This document shows positions 1 to 7,210 of a DNA stretch of 33,330 bases, piece by piece; within the stretch, counting starts at the first letter, position 1, and each line of letters starts with the position of its first letter. The stretch covers positions 1-33,330 of the forward strand of contig JAFGCK010000112.1 of assembly GCA_016932675.1 (NCBI GenBank), read 5' to 3'. The translations under genes and the position numbers were made by a program. Source of the stretch: Methanosarcinaceae archaeon. Its GTDB lineage: Archaea; Halobacteriota; Methanosarcinia; Methanosarcinales; Methanosarcinaceae. The notes under the pieces were generated by a model. That model saw only the letters and a list, made by a program, of their open reading frames with translations. It did no database searches and was not told the origin of the DNA.

Positions 1-95
1 AATATAATACAATACAATATGATAAAGTACAATATAATACAATACAATATGATAAAGTACAATATAATACAATACAATATAATACAATACAATAT
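1..95. repeat. AT-rich 30-bp tandem repeat (minisatellite) at window edge
   Basis: Bases 1-30 and 31-60 are identical, and 61-80 repeats the first 20 bases before the pattern dissolves into shorter AATAC/AATAT units up to about 95. The array probably extends left of the window. No gene is visible inside it. It may be a replication-slippage tract. Confidence 0.85.
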
Positions 96-108
96 ATTCA
101 AAGGATAA

Positions 109-361
109 CCCGGTGGACTGACAGTTGACCCTGCCATACACAAAGTAAGGTTTGATTCAAAGAACAGAAAGAATTCAAAAAAGAGTGGCAGGAAAAAGAA
201 GGGTAAGAAAAATAATACAGCTTCAGGGTCTGCAGGCGGCAGATCCAAATACTATCTTAACAGGCGGAGTTTTGCATTTTGACTTCTTGTTATCTTTTTT
301 CCAGAACATTGTATGCGTAACGAAGAACATCTTATCTAGAATGAAAGCAAAGAGGTCATTG
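109..361 (+). other. Leader region with a start-less basic open frame
   Basis: Before the FAH-family gene there is an open frame from 109 to a TGA at 280-282. It has no ATG, GTG or TTG and encodes a very basic stretch (about residues 13-28 are mostly Lys, Arg, Asn and Ser). It could be the decayed C-terminal tail of a gene disrupted by the tandem repeat, or chance. A different frame is open from 152 into the FAH gene, but its amino-terminal 70 residues do not resemble that family, so I treat them as untranslated. Confidence 0.25.
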
Positions 362-1093
362 ATGTTCGGCCGGTTCAAGTATTCTGATGAAGTGTTCTAT
401 GGAGAGATAAGCAACGGGATCGTCATCTCCCGCGAAGGCGACGGAAAAACCTACGATATAGAGGAACTGGAAGTCCTTCCGCCCTGCGTTCCCACGAAGA
501 TCATATGTGTAGGTCTGAACTATCACGATCATGCTGCTGAGCTCGGGCTGGCGGTCCCTGAAGAGCCCATACTTTTCCTGAAGCCACCATCGGCCCTGCT
601 CGGACACGGGGGGAAGATAATCTACCCAAAGTCCAGCCAGAGAGTGGACTACGAAGCCGAACTTGCGGTGATCATGGGTAAAAAGTGCAAGAGCATAAGT
701 TATGAGAGGGCTCATGATGTTATAGCAGGGTTCACATGTTTCAATGATGTCACTGCCCGGGACCTTCAGAGAAAGGACGGTCAATGGACCAGAGCAAAGA
801 GCTTTGACAGCTTTGCACCTGCAGGCCCTTTCCTTGTCCCGGCGGATGAATTCAAAGCAGATAATGCATACATAAGAACACGGGTCAACGGAGAGATAAG
901 ACAGGATTCGAATATATCCAACCTGATCTTTGATGTGCCTTACCTGATAGAGTTCATTTCCGGCATCATGACACTTGAAGTTGGCGATATGATAGTGACA
1001 GGCACTCCGCCCGGCGTGGGTGAACTTAAACCGGGAGATCTTGTGGAAGTAGAGATCGAAGGTATTGGAATATTGGGGAACGAGGTAGTATAA
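362..1093 (+). CDS. Fumarylacetoacetate hydrolase (FAH) family protein
   Basis: A 243-residue protein of the FAH/YcgM fold, whose members are Mg2+/Mn2+-dependent C-C hydrolases, decarboxylases or isomerases acting on 2-oxo acids such as acylpyruvates. Visible family motifs are the GLNYHDHAAE segment after a short N-terminal domain, the metal-site run DYEAELAVIMGK, the VTARDLQ block and the C-terminal GDMIVTGTPPGVG. The ATG at 362 is chosen because GAGGT at 352-356 sits 5 bases upstream and the family normally starts within a few residues of an MxxxRF-like beginning; an in-frame ATG at 341 and a TTG at 152 give longer, unsupported N-termini. The stop TAA overlaps the ATG of the next gene by one base, so the two are probably translated together. 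The substrate cannot be told from sequence. Confidence 0.9.
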   Translation: MFGRFKYSDEVFYGEISNGIVISREGDGKTYDIEELEVLPPCVPTKIICVGLNYHDHAAELGLAVPEEPILFLKPPSALLGHGGKIIYPKSSQRVDYEAELAVIMGKKCKSISYERAHDVIAGFTCFNDVTARDLQRKDGQWTRAKSFDSFAPAGPFLVPADEFKADNAYIRTRVNGEIRQDSNISNLIFDVPYLIEFISGIMTLEVGDMIVTGTPPGVGELKPGDLVEVEIEGIGILGNEVV

Positions 1094-1392
1094 TGCTGTT
1101 CGATCAGATAAATAAGGAACTTGAACTTGCAGAACGCCATTTAAAGGTCCTGATGGCAGTAGTTGAACGTGGTCCTATAGGCATACTTAAACTTTCAGAG
1201 GAAACAGGTATGCCCACCCATAAGGTGCGTTATTCCCTGCGTGTCCTTGAACAGGAACAGCTGATAAAACCTTCATCCCATGGTGCAGTTGCTGGTGATG
1301 CTGTGGATCAGTTCATGTCTGATTTTGAAACTGATATTTGCAATGTTATCTCAAGGGCAGGCCACATCAGGAAGATAGGCAAGTCACTGTGA
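1093..1392 (+). CDS. Small winged-helix transcriptional regulator
   Basis: A 99-residue protein with a helical N-terminus followed by a winged helix-turn-helix at about residues 18-62: ILKLSEETGMPTHKVRYSLR reads as helix, turn and recognition helix, and VLEQEQLIKPSSHGAV as the wing. The remaining 35 residues are probably a dimerisation helix. It starts inside the stop codon of the FAH-family gene (TAATG) and is followed after 99 bases by gltX, so it may belong to the same transcript. Small archaeal wHTH proteins of this kind are poorly characterised; the target is unknown. It is most simply a local or global DNA-binding regulator. Confidence 0.8.
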   Translation: MLFDQINKELELAERHLKVLMAVVERGPIGILKLSEETGMPTHKVRYSLRVLEQEQLIKPSSHGAVAGDAVDQFMSDFETDICNVISRAGHIRKIGKSL

Positions 1393-1393
1393 A

Positions 1394-1470
1394 CACATTT
1401 AAATCAGGTTCTTACAATTCACATACCGTTGTGACCAGGGAAATGATCAGTATCGGTCCTGATCGATACT
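1394..1470 (+). promoter_or_regulatory. Candidate promoter and hairpin upstream of gltX
   Basis: ACATTTAAATC at 1394-1404 is a possible TATA box. Downstream, AGTATCG (1449-1455) and CGATACT (1464-1470) form a perfect 7-bp inverted repeat with an 8-base loop. The repeat ends 10 bases before the Shine-Dalgarno GGAGG of gltX (1481-1485). It could be an operator or an mRNA stem-loop in the gltX leader. Confidence 0.35.
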
Positions 1471-1491
1471 CCATCTTTGCGGAGGATACAG

Positions 1492-3201
1492 ATGACTTTA
1501 ACCGAGGATGACAAAAGAGCAGTAGAGAAATATGCTCTCCAGAATGCCGTTAAATACGGACAGGCCCCCCAGATCGGAGCCGTTATGGGCCGGGTCATGG
1601 GAGAATGCCCCCACCTGCGTTCCAGGGCAAAAGAAGTTACCCCATATATCCAGGAAATACTTGCCGAGGTTGCAGGGGAAAAACCTGACCAGTGGCGATC
1701 CAGGCTTGAACAGCTTGCCCCTGAGCTCATAGAGGAACTCTGTATCAGGAAGGAACCTGATAAAGGACTGAAAGACCTGGACGTGGAAGAGGGACAGCAG
1801 GTTGTGATGCGGTTTGCTCCAAACCCCAACGGTCCGCCAACCCTTGGAAGTACACGCGGCATCGTCGTGAACTCCGAGTATGTGAAGAGATACGGAGGCA
1901 AGTTCATCATACGTTTCGATGACACCGACCCGCAGACAAAACGCCCGATGCTTGAAGCGTATGACTGGTACATCGATGACTGCAAATGGCTTGGTGCCGA
2001 ACCGGACGAGGTTGTCATTGCTTCTGACAGGATTCCCATATATTACGAATATGCTAAACTGCTCATTGAAATGGGACATGCTTATGTATGTTTCTGCAAT
2101 GGTGCTGAGTTCAAGAAGTTAAAGGATTCAAAACAGGCCTGCCCCCACAGGAACACAAGTCCCGGAGAGAACCTGGAAAAATGGGAAAAAATGCTTTCAG
2201 GAGAGTATGAAGAAAAAACCGCTGTCCTGCGCATCAAGACAGACATACAGCACAAGGACCCTGCACTGAGGGATTTTGGAGCATTCAGGATAATCAGGAC
2301 CCCTCACCCCAGACCGGAAGTCGATGACAAGTATTGTGTTTGGCCATTGCTTGATTTTGAAGGTGCGATAGAAGACCACGAGCTTGGAATGACCCATATA
2401 ATAAGGGGCAAGGACCTCATGGACAGTGAGAAACGTCAGGGATACATCTACAGCTATCTGGGATGGACATACCCAAAGACCACTCACTGGGGACGGGTCA
2501 AGATACACGAGTTCGGCAAGTTCAGTACAAGCGGCCTGCGCCATGCCATCGAGGAAGGAGAATATTCCGGCTGGGACGATCCCCGTCTTCCAACCCTGCG
2601 TGCCCTGAGAAGACGTGGCATAATGCCCGAAGCCATCCGCAAGTTCATGATCGATATGGGCGTAGGGGAGACTGACATCAGCATAAGTCTTGATACACTT
2701 TATGCAGAGAACCGGAAGATCATCGACCCTAAAGCAAACAGGTATTTTTTCGTATGGGACCCGGTGCATATAGAGATAAAAGGCAGGGAACACTGTATAG
2801 CGACCCCGCCCCTGCACCCCACTGAGGACCGGGGTAACCGCGAGATAGAAGCCGGTCCGCAACTGTACATATGCAGGGAGGATGCCGATAAACTCACTGC
2901 TGGCTCTAAGATCCGACTAAAGGAACTCTGCAACATTGAGATAACATCCCTGGAACCTCTGCAGGCAAGCTACCTGGACGATTCCATTGGATCAGTAAAG
3001 AAAGAGAAGGTAAAGATCATACACTGGGCTCCTGCGGATGGGATCCCTGTAACTGTGCTCTCACCTGATGGCGAGTTCCGTGGCATTGGCGAAAAACAGA
3101 TAGCCACTGAACTGGACAATGTTGTCCAGTTCGAAAGGTTCGGTTTCTGCCGTGTGGACGATGTGGGCAAGGAGATAGTTGCATATTATACGCATAAGTA
3201 A
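1492..3201 (+). CDS. gltX: Glutamate--tRNA ligase, archaeal type
   Basis: Class I aminoacyl-tRNA synthetase of 569 residues, the usual length for archaeal GluRS. It charges tRNA-Glu, and in archaea also supplies the Glu-tRNA-Gln precursor used by GatDE. The N-terminal 100-residue helical region is typical of the archaeal/eukaryal branch. The catalytic entry motif is RFAPNPNGPPTLGSTRG (residues 107-123), where TLGS replaces HIGH. A CFC...CPHR cysteine cluster, the GRVKIHEFGKFSTSG block (KMSKS region) and YSGWDDPRLPTLRALRRRGI are all archaeal GluRS/GlnRS features. The C-terminal beta-barrel anticodon-binding domain is complete. ATG 1492 has GGAGG at 1481-1485; an in-frame TTG at 1477 is upstream of that site and less likely. 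Confidence 0.96.
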   Translation: MTLTEDDKRAVEKYALQNAVKYGQAPQIGAVMGRVMGECPHLRSRAKEVTPYIQEILAEVAGEKPDQWRSRLEQLAPELIEELCIRKEPDKGLKDLDVEEGQQVVMRFAPNPNGPPTLGSTRGIVVNSEYVKRYGGKFIIRFDDTDPQTKRPMLEAYDWYIDDCKWLGAEPDEVVIASDRIPIYYEYAKLLIEMGHAYVCFCNGAEFKKLKDSKQACPHRNTSPGENLEKWEKMLSGEYEEKTAVLRIKTDIQHKDPALRDFGAFRIIRTPHPRPEVDDKYCVWPLLDFEGAIEDHELGMTHIIRGKDLMDSEKRQGYIYSYLGWTYPKTTHWGRVKIHEFGKFSTSGLRHAIEEGEYSGWDDPRLPTLRALRRRGIMPEAIRKFMIDMGVGETDISISLDTLYAENRKIIDPKANRYFFVWDPVHIEIKGREHCIATPPLHPTEDRGNREIEAGPQLYICREDADKLTAGSKIRLKELCNIEITSLEPLQASYLDDSIGSVKKEKVKIIHWAPADGIPVTVLSPDGEFRGIGEKQIATELDNVVQFERFGFCRVDDVGKEIVAYYTHK

Positions 3202-3456
3202 AAGAATTTGGGGGATACCTTCCTTTTTCTCATTTGGATGCAATTTTACTGTCCCGCTTCATTCGGTAATCACAACAGCCACACATGTCCACATACGCAG
3301 GCCTGATTCTGCCACCAGTCGCTATATGGGAACTGGACATCCATATTAAACTGAAGAAACTGCGTTGAAAGAATTTAAAAGAACCAGGAAAATGCCTGAA
3401 AAGGACAGCAGCCATAAATGGTTACGCCTGATAAGAATCTAAAATGTATAACCTGA
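3202..3456. other. Convergent intergenic region, no confident gene
   Basis: This lies between the ends of gltX (+) and the FeoA-domain gene (-). A minus-strand open frame (3230-3415) ends in a stretch with a CGCC cysteine group and basic residues, but it has no ribosome-binding site and no family resemblance I recognise. I see no clear terminator hairpin. Confidence 0.4.
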
Positions 3457-3693
3457 TCATCCTGTCCATTCCTGGACCATGATCTTCGAGGCCATTCCCT
3501 TACCAAGCGCATAGCTGCAGCCGTTCAGCTCAACGATAAGGGAACCCCTGCTGTCCCTTTTGATCTTAAGGAAAGAATTCTTGGTAAAGCCCATGGATAT
3601 GAGGCGATTCATCAGGGAACGACCTGCGTTAATAGAAACGATCTTACTCACTTTGCCTTCCGGCATCATTACCAGTGGCATGATTGGAGCCAT
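3457..3693 (-). CDS. FeoA-domain (SH3-like) protein
   Basis: A 78-residue protein matching the FeoA domain: small beta-barrel proteins that associate with the ferrous-iron transporter FeoB, and also occur fused to DtxR-type regulators. Visible features are MPEGKVSKIVSINAG, then RLISMGFTKNSFLKIKRDSRGSLIVELNGCSYALGKGMASKIMVQ, the standard (G/A)-x-x-x-x-x-L-x-x-M-G-(F/L) pattern followed by the G-x-x-x-A-L-x-x-x-x-A-x-x-I ending. The start has AGAGGT about 6 bases upstream. No feoB is next to it, so a role in iron uptake is inferred from family only. A TAGG/CCTA inverted site lies about 75 bases upstream. Confidence 0.85.
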   Translation of the reverse strand: MAPIMPLVMMPEGKVSKIVSINAGRSLMNRLISMGFTKNSFLKIKRDSRGSLIVELNGCSYALGKGMASKIMVQEWTG

Positions 3694-3767
3694 CTCTTAA
3701 CCTCTCTGTATAGCAAAACGATGTTTTTTACACGATTCTGTCGTTTTTAACCCACTTCACTCCAAAG

Positions 3768-3779
3768 TAGGAAAGCCTA
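3768..3779 (-). promoter_or_regulatory. DtxR/IdeR-like inverted site upstream of feoA-type gene
   Basis: TAGGAAAGCCTA is an inverted repeat TAGG-N4-CCTA. It resembles half-sites of DtxR/IdeR-family metalloregulator operators. It sits 75 bases upstream of the FeoA-domain start, just upstream of the T-rich element at about 3742-3752 that could be its TATA box. Function is inferred. Confidence 0.3.
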
Positions 3780-3810
3780 ACATTATTTGACATCACGATA
3801 TAGTGTTTTA

Positions 3811-3840
3811 TAGTATATAAATGTTCCCGACTACGAACAT
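3811..3840 (+). promoter_or_regulatory. TATA box and palindrome upstream of U32-family gene
   Basis: TAGTATATAAATG (3811-3823) is a good archaeal TATA element on the plus strand. It is followed directly by ATGTTC-N8-GAACAT (3821-3840), a 6-bp inverted repeat around the expected transcription start, about 73 bases before the ATG at 3913. A repressor bound there would block the initiation complex. Confidence 0.45.
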
Positions 3841-3912
3841 AGTATTTAGTCTAATAAATTTAAGAGAATTATCAACAGAAAGGATTTAAGGAATAGTCCG
3901 TATCCATGAACC

Positions 3913-5136
3913 ATGCCAAAGAACATTAAAAAAGGACCTGCTCCGGAACTTGTACTGGGGGTGCGCAATATAGCCTCTTTGACAGCATGTAAGGATAGTG
4001 CTGATGCGGTCTATTTCTCTCTTGACAGATTGAGCCTGAGGTCAAGGGCGCATGAGATCACAGCCGACAACCTGGCAGAGTTTGTTGAGAGCATACACGG
4101 GTTCGGGCTAAAAGGATACATGGCAGTCAATTCCGTGATCTACCCGGATGACCTTACAGAACTCAGCGATGTAATAGAGGCCGCGGCATCTGCCGGAGTC
4201 GATGCAGTGATAGCCTGGGACCCCGCAGCCATAATGAAAGCAGCAGCCAATGGCCTGAGGGTACACATATCCACTCAGGCAAATGTCTCAAATCAGGAAA
4301 CTGTCAATTTCTACGAATCGATGGGAGCAAGCAGGGTCGTGCTTGCCAGAGAATTGAACCTTGAACAGATCAGGGAGATCAGAGAGAACACAAAAATGGA
4401 GCTTGAAGCCTTCGTACACGGTGCCATGTGCCAGGCAATATCCGGCAGATGTTACCTCTCGGCATACCTTCTGGGAAGATCCGCTAACTGTGGGGAATGC
4501 AGCCAGCCCTGCAGATGGGAATGGTCACTGCACTCGGACAGTGGTGAAAAAGTAGAAATAGAAGGAAAATACCTCATCAGCGCAAAGGACCTCTGTATGA
4601 TAGAACACATACCTGCACTAGTTGAAGCCGGCATCGATTCCTTCAAAGTGGAAGGACGTCTGCGCAATACAGGATACACGTCCACCGTCTCAAGATGCTA
4701 CCGCAAAGCAATTGATGACCATATGAGAGGCAGATATACGCAAGAGGCTGCAGCCATTATGAAAAAAGAGATAGGCCTGGAATACAACCGCGGGTTTTCC
4801 ACGGGATTCTACTTTGGATACCCCGGCCCTGATGGGATTGCCTGCGACCATGACATGAATGCATCCCCTGTAAAGCGAGAGGCTGTGGGAATGGTGACAA
4901 ATTTCTTCCCGAAGAATAACGCTGCAGCTGTGAAGCTCCTTGAGCGTGGTATTAAAGTGGGCGACAATATCATTATCGAAGGAAGCACAACCTATATAGA
5001 GCAGGAGGTGACTTCCCTTGTAGTTGACGGAGAAAAGGTCCTTTCTGCATCAAAGGGCAGGGAGCCCGGACTTGCAGTGGTTGGTAGGGTCCGGAAGAAC
5101 GACCGTGTGTTCAGGATAGAGAAAACCTGTCCTTAA
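3913..5136 (+). CDS. Peptidase U32 family protein (RNA-hydroxylase-like, YegQ/TrhP type)
   Basis: A 407-residue member of family U32. Although called peptidases, the studied bacterial members RlhA and TrhP hydroxylate 23S rRNA or tRNA wobble uridines together with prephenate-derived cofactors, so an RNA-modification role is as likely as proteolysis. The family signature is clear: EAFVHGAMCQAISGRCYLS followed by NCGECSQPCRW, giving four or more clustered cysteines that could hold an Fe-S cluster. ISAKDLCMIEHIPALVEAGIDSFKVEGR is the conserved second block. The C-terminal 70 residues form a beta-rich domain (VGMVTNFFPKNNAAAVKLL...), as in the longer archaeal/bacterial forms. No strong Shine-Dalgarno precedes the ATG; the leader is about 70 bases if the TATA at 3811 is used. 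Confidence 0.88.
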   Translation: MPKNIKKGPAPELVLGVRNIASLTACKDSADAVYFSLDRLSLRSRAHEITADNLAEFVESIHGFGLKGYMAVNSVIYPDDLTELSDVIEAAASAGVDAVIAWDPAAIMKAAANGLRVHISTQANVSNQETVNFYESMGASRVVLARELNLEQIREIRENTKMELEAFVHGAMCQAISGRCYLSAYLLGRSANCGECSQPCRWEWSLHSDSGEKVEIEGKYLISAKDLCMIEHIPALVEAGIDSFKVEGRLRNTGYTSTVSRCYRKAIDDHMRGRYTQEAAAIMKKEIGLEYNRGFSTGFYFGYPGPDGIACDHDMNASPVKREAVGMVTNFFPKNNAAAVKLLERGIKVGDNIIIEGSTTYIEQEVTSLVVDGEKVLSASKGREPGLAVVGRVRKNDRVFRIEKTCP

Positions 5137-5254
5137 ATTACATAATATCATGGATCTGCATTTGACGGGATCAGGATAAAAGCAGGATATTATAAACCAA
5201 TTGTATCAGCGATATGCTCCATGACACATATAGGTGGTTGCAAACATATGGCCT

Positions 5255-5279
5255 ATATATCCTATTCATAGGAATATAT
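5255..5279. promoter_or_regulatory. AT-rich palindrome containing TATA-like sequence
   Basis: ATATAT-CCTAT-TC-ATAGG-AATATAT is a near-perfect palindrome with one bulged base. It overlaps a TATA-like element (5254-5260). It lies about 130 bases upstream of the truncated corrinoid-protein frame, a spacing compatible with the long leaders of methylotrophic methyltransferase genes. It could be an operator or promoter. Confidence 0.3.
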
Positions 5280-5407
5280 TTCTGGTAAATAATGCTTATA
5301 TTGAATGTAAACTATGCAAATCGACGGGACCCACACAGGTCCAAAAAAGAAATTGATTGCCGAAGAACCCTGTTTTTAAAAGCAGGGTCCTTAAGGACGG
5401 GAAAATA

Positions 5408-5725
5408 ATGGACACTCTAAACTCAATAAATAAGCATGTTTTTGACAAAGCCAGATATGCGGTCATTGATATCAACGACACCGAAGCTGTGGAAGCAGCC
5501 AGAGAGGCCCTGAACATAGGATTGGATCCTGTAGACGTTATCGAACAGGGATTCATAGAGGGTATGAGAACTATGGGGGACATGTTCGAGGAAGGAAAAC
5601 TGTCCCTTGTCCATATACTTGCTGCCTCAAAGGCAATGAACGCAGGTATAGAGATATTGAAGACAAATATGATTGCCAGAAGCGAGAACACGGGTTTTTT
5701 CGGCAACCTGGTTGTCAGGTATTAA
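5408..5725 (+). pseudogene. Methyltransferase corrinoid protein, truncated after the N-terminal cap domain (MtaC/MtbC/MttC type)
   Basis: The 105-residue product matches the N-terminal four-helix cap domain of methylotrophic corrinoid proteins: DTEAVEAAREALNIGLDPVDVIEQGFIEGMRTMGDMFEEGKLSLVHILAASKAMNAGIEILK is the family pattern. In intact proteins the sequence then runs through a TG-x-x-GNVVIGTVEGD-x-HDIGK segment that carries the cobalt-ligating His. Here it reaches NTGFFGNLVV and stops two codons later, so the whole B12-binding Rossmann domain is missing and it cannot carry methyl groups. An inverted copy of the TTGCCGAA-AACCC segment lies at about 5354-5372, which hints at rearrangement. 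The ATG at 5408 is the best start; a TTG at 5357 is less likely. Whether MtaC, MtbC or MttC was the parent cannot be settled. Confidence 0.75.
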
Positions 5726-5889
5726 TGTGCGTATCCTGCCAGGACCTAAAATGTTTCTACAAATTCCTCTTTTCCTTAAACATCCTGAATAGCTTCATTC
5801 CATCTGTCCACTAACTAAATATAGAAACCAATACAGAATATGCACTCTGAGAATATTCATTCTCAAATAACGAAATACAGAGGGAGAAT

Positions 5890-6321
5890 ATGGATAAATT
5901 CATGCAAAGTGCTATTGAAGAAGCAAAAAAAGGATTTGAGGAGGGAGGCATTCCCATTGGTTCCGTCCTTGTGAGAAACGAAGAGATAATTGGCAGGGGA
6001 CATAACAGAAGAGTCCAGAAAAATGATCCACTGGCACATGCGGAAATAGACTGTATAAGAAATGCCGGAAGAATAGGCAGATATGATGACACTATTCTCT
6101 ACTCCACATTAATGCCCTGCTATCTTTGTGCAGGTGCAGCTGTTCAATTTGGGATTAAGAAGGTCATTGTTGGTGAATCCGAGAACTTCGAAGGCGCTTC
6201 AGATTTTATGAGGGAACACGGCATCAGTGTAATCGATCTCGACCTGGAAGAATGCAAAGAAATGATGCAAAGATTTATACTTGAAAATCCGGAGATATGG
6301 AATGAGGATATAGGAGAATGA
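5890..6321 (+). CDS. Cytosine deaminase, yeast Fcy1-type (CDA fold)
   Basis: A 143-residue zinc deaminase. The catalytic motifs HAE (in DPLAHAEID) and PCYLC (in LMPCYLCAGA) bind zinc and position water, and the conserved Glu acts as proton shuttle. The protein resembles the fungal cytosine deaminase Fcy1 along its whole length, including the opening EEAKKGFEEGGIPIGSVL, RGHN-RR-Q and the C-terminal ENPEIWNEDIGE, which matches the Fcy1 ending. The expected reaction is cytosine to uracil plus ammonia (pyrimidine salvage). Alternatives in the same fold are tRNA adenosine or guanine deaminases, but TadA signatures are weaker. AGGGAGA lies just before the ATG. Neighbours are decayed genes and it seems to be transcribed alone. 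Confidence 0.88.
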   Translation: MDKFMQSAIEEAKKGFEEGGIPIGSVLVRNEEIIGRGHNRRVQKNDPLAHAEIDCIRNAGRIGRYDDTILYSTLMPCYLCAGAAVQFGIKKVIVGESENFEGASDFMREHGISVIDLDLEECKEMMQRFILENPEIWNEDIGE

Positions 6322-6353
6322 GATCACTCTAATTACAGGAGCTGGAATTACAA

Positions 6354-6473
6354 CTATGCTTTCCCGATAGATGCCCAGAAAGCATTACCTTTTCCTGCGG
6401 GGAGCCTTCAAGCATATCCTGCCACATACAGCTCAACTACACTTTTGACCGTGGCAAGTCCATGGCCGTGTCA
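6354..6473 (-). pseudogene. Probable histidine-kinase HATPase C-terminal remnant
   Basis: Read on the minus strand, the stretch encodes GLATVKSVVELY followed, after a lesion and a stop, by PAGKGNAFWASI. This is the order of the G2 box and final strand of histidine-kinase ATPase domains (GLGLATVK-x-x-VELYGG ... GKG-x-x-FW). A stop codon interrupts it, and upstream of the Gly-rich turn the frame is broken as well. It is best read as the tail of a decayed sensor kinase. No phosphoacceptor domain is visible. Confidence 0.45.
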
Positions 6474-6997
6474 TCAAAAATGACCTTTCTGGAATGATCC
6501 CCACTGAAAAAGGAAGCAGTGTATCAGAACACATCAGACATAGCAGAAAAAGGGTACTGCATATTTAGCCATATATGAACACACATATATTATCTAATTT
6601 TATAAAAAATAATAAATATATATTTGGATACCCCCTTATTTCCAGTGGAAGTTATATAGAAAAATGTGCTGAAAACCAAACTTTATTATAAGTTTCGGGA
6701 CAGATGATATTTCCCTGCATCATGCCATCAATTACATAACCTGCATAAATTTTGATGTATATTGTGTTTATTTTATCTGCATTAAATTAAAAACCGATAT
6801 GAAATTCACTCAGGTTATTGTTAAATAGAATCAATTTAGATTCTAACTTGCAGATTAAGGTGCGGGCTAGCACTTGATCGCAAATGGGCTTCAGACATGA
6901 AAGATAAATGGGAAGTGTAAAGGAGAAATGGCATCTGTCACATAACAGTGACCATCTTATTAGACAAAACACAAAGTAATGACATGGGGGTATATCA
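6474..6997. other. AT-rich intergenic region, no gene recognised
   Basis: It contains T/A-rich stretches, including TATA-like sequence at about 6585-6625, and short open frames without ribosome-binding sites. I see no repeat, RNA gene or family match. Confidence 0.4.
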
Positions 6998-7141
6998 TTG
7001 TATTGGGTAAGATTTTGGGAAGATGAAAATAATAAGATACTAAGAGAAGTGCCAGTACATGCAAATAACAGGAATGAGGCAACTTATCTGTTCAAACATG
7101 ATTTCCCGTACATAAGGGATTTCGAGTTGATCCCATCCTAG
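6998..7141 (+). CDS. Possible small protein, 47 aa, unknown
   Basis: A short frame from TTG 6998 (GGGGGT at 6986-6991, about 6 bases upstream) to TAG 7139-7141. The product has a beta-beta-alpha-beta look: YWVRFWEDENNKILREVPV, then ANNRNEATYLFKHDFP, then YIRDFELIP. That alternation of hydrophobic and charged residues is more protein-like than a random frame. The use of TTG and the decayed surroundings reduce confidence. No family recognised. Confidence 0.35.
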   Translation: MYWVRFWEDENNKILREVPVHANNRNEATYLFKHDFPYIRDFELIPS

Positions 7142-7210
7142 AAAAAACAAACAGGCCAGCAAGTCAACTGCAAAGGCAGCCGATGAATAAGTGGTTCATG
7201 TCGTACACAA

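Noticed and set aside
1-95. CRISPR or origin-type iterons in the left-edge repeat
   Set aside because: Units are contiguous, low-complexity and lack spacers; no replication-initiator (Cdc6) gene is present in the window.
152-361. Long N-terminal extension of the FAH-family protein
   Set aside because: It is TTG-initiated, basic and unlike the family, whereas ATG 362 has a well-placed GAGGT.
3230-3415. Cys-containing minus-strand frame after gltX
   Set aside because: No ribosome-binding site, no similarity noticed; the CGCC group alone is not enough.
5296-5706. 136-codon minus-strand open frame over the corrinoid-protein fragment
   Set aside because: The plus strand clearly encodes the corrinoid cap domain; the minus frame is its shadow and is open because of codon bias.
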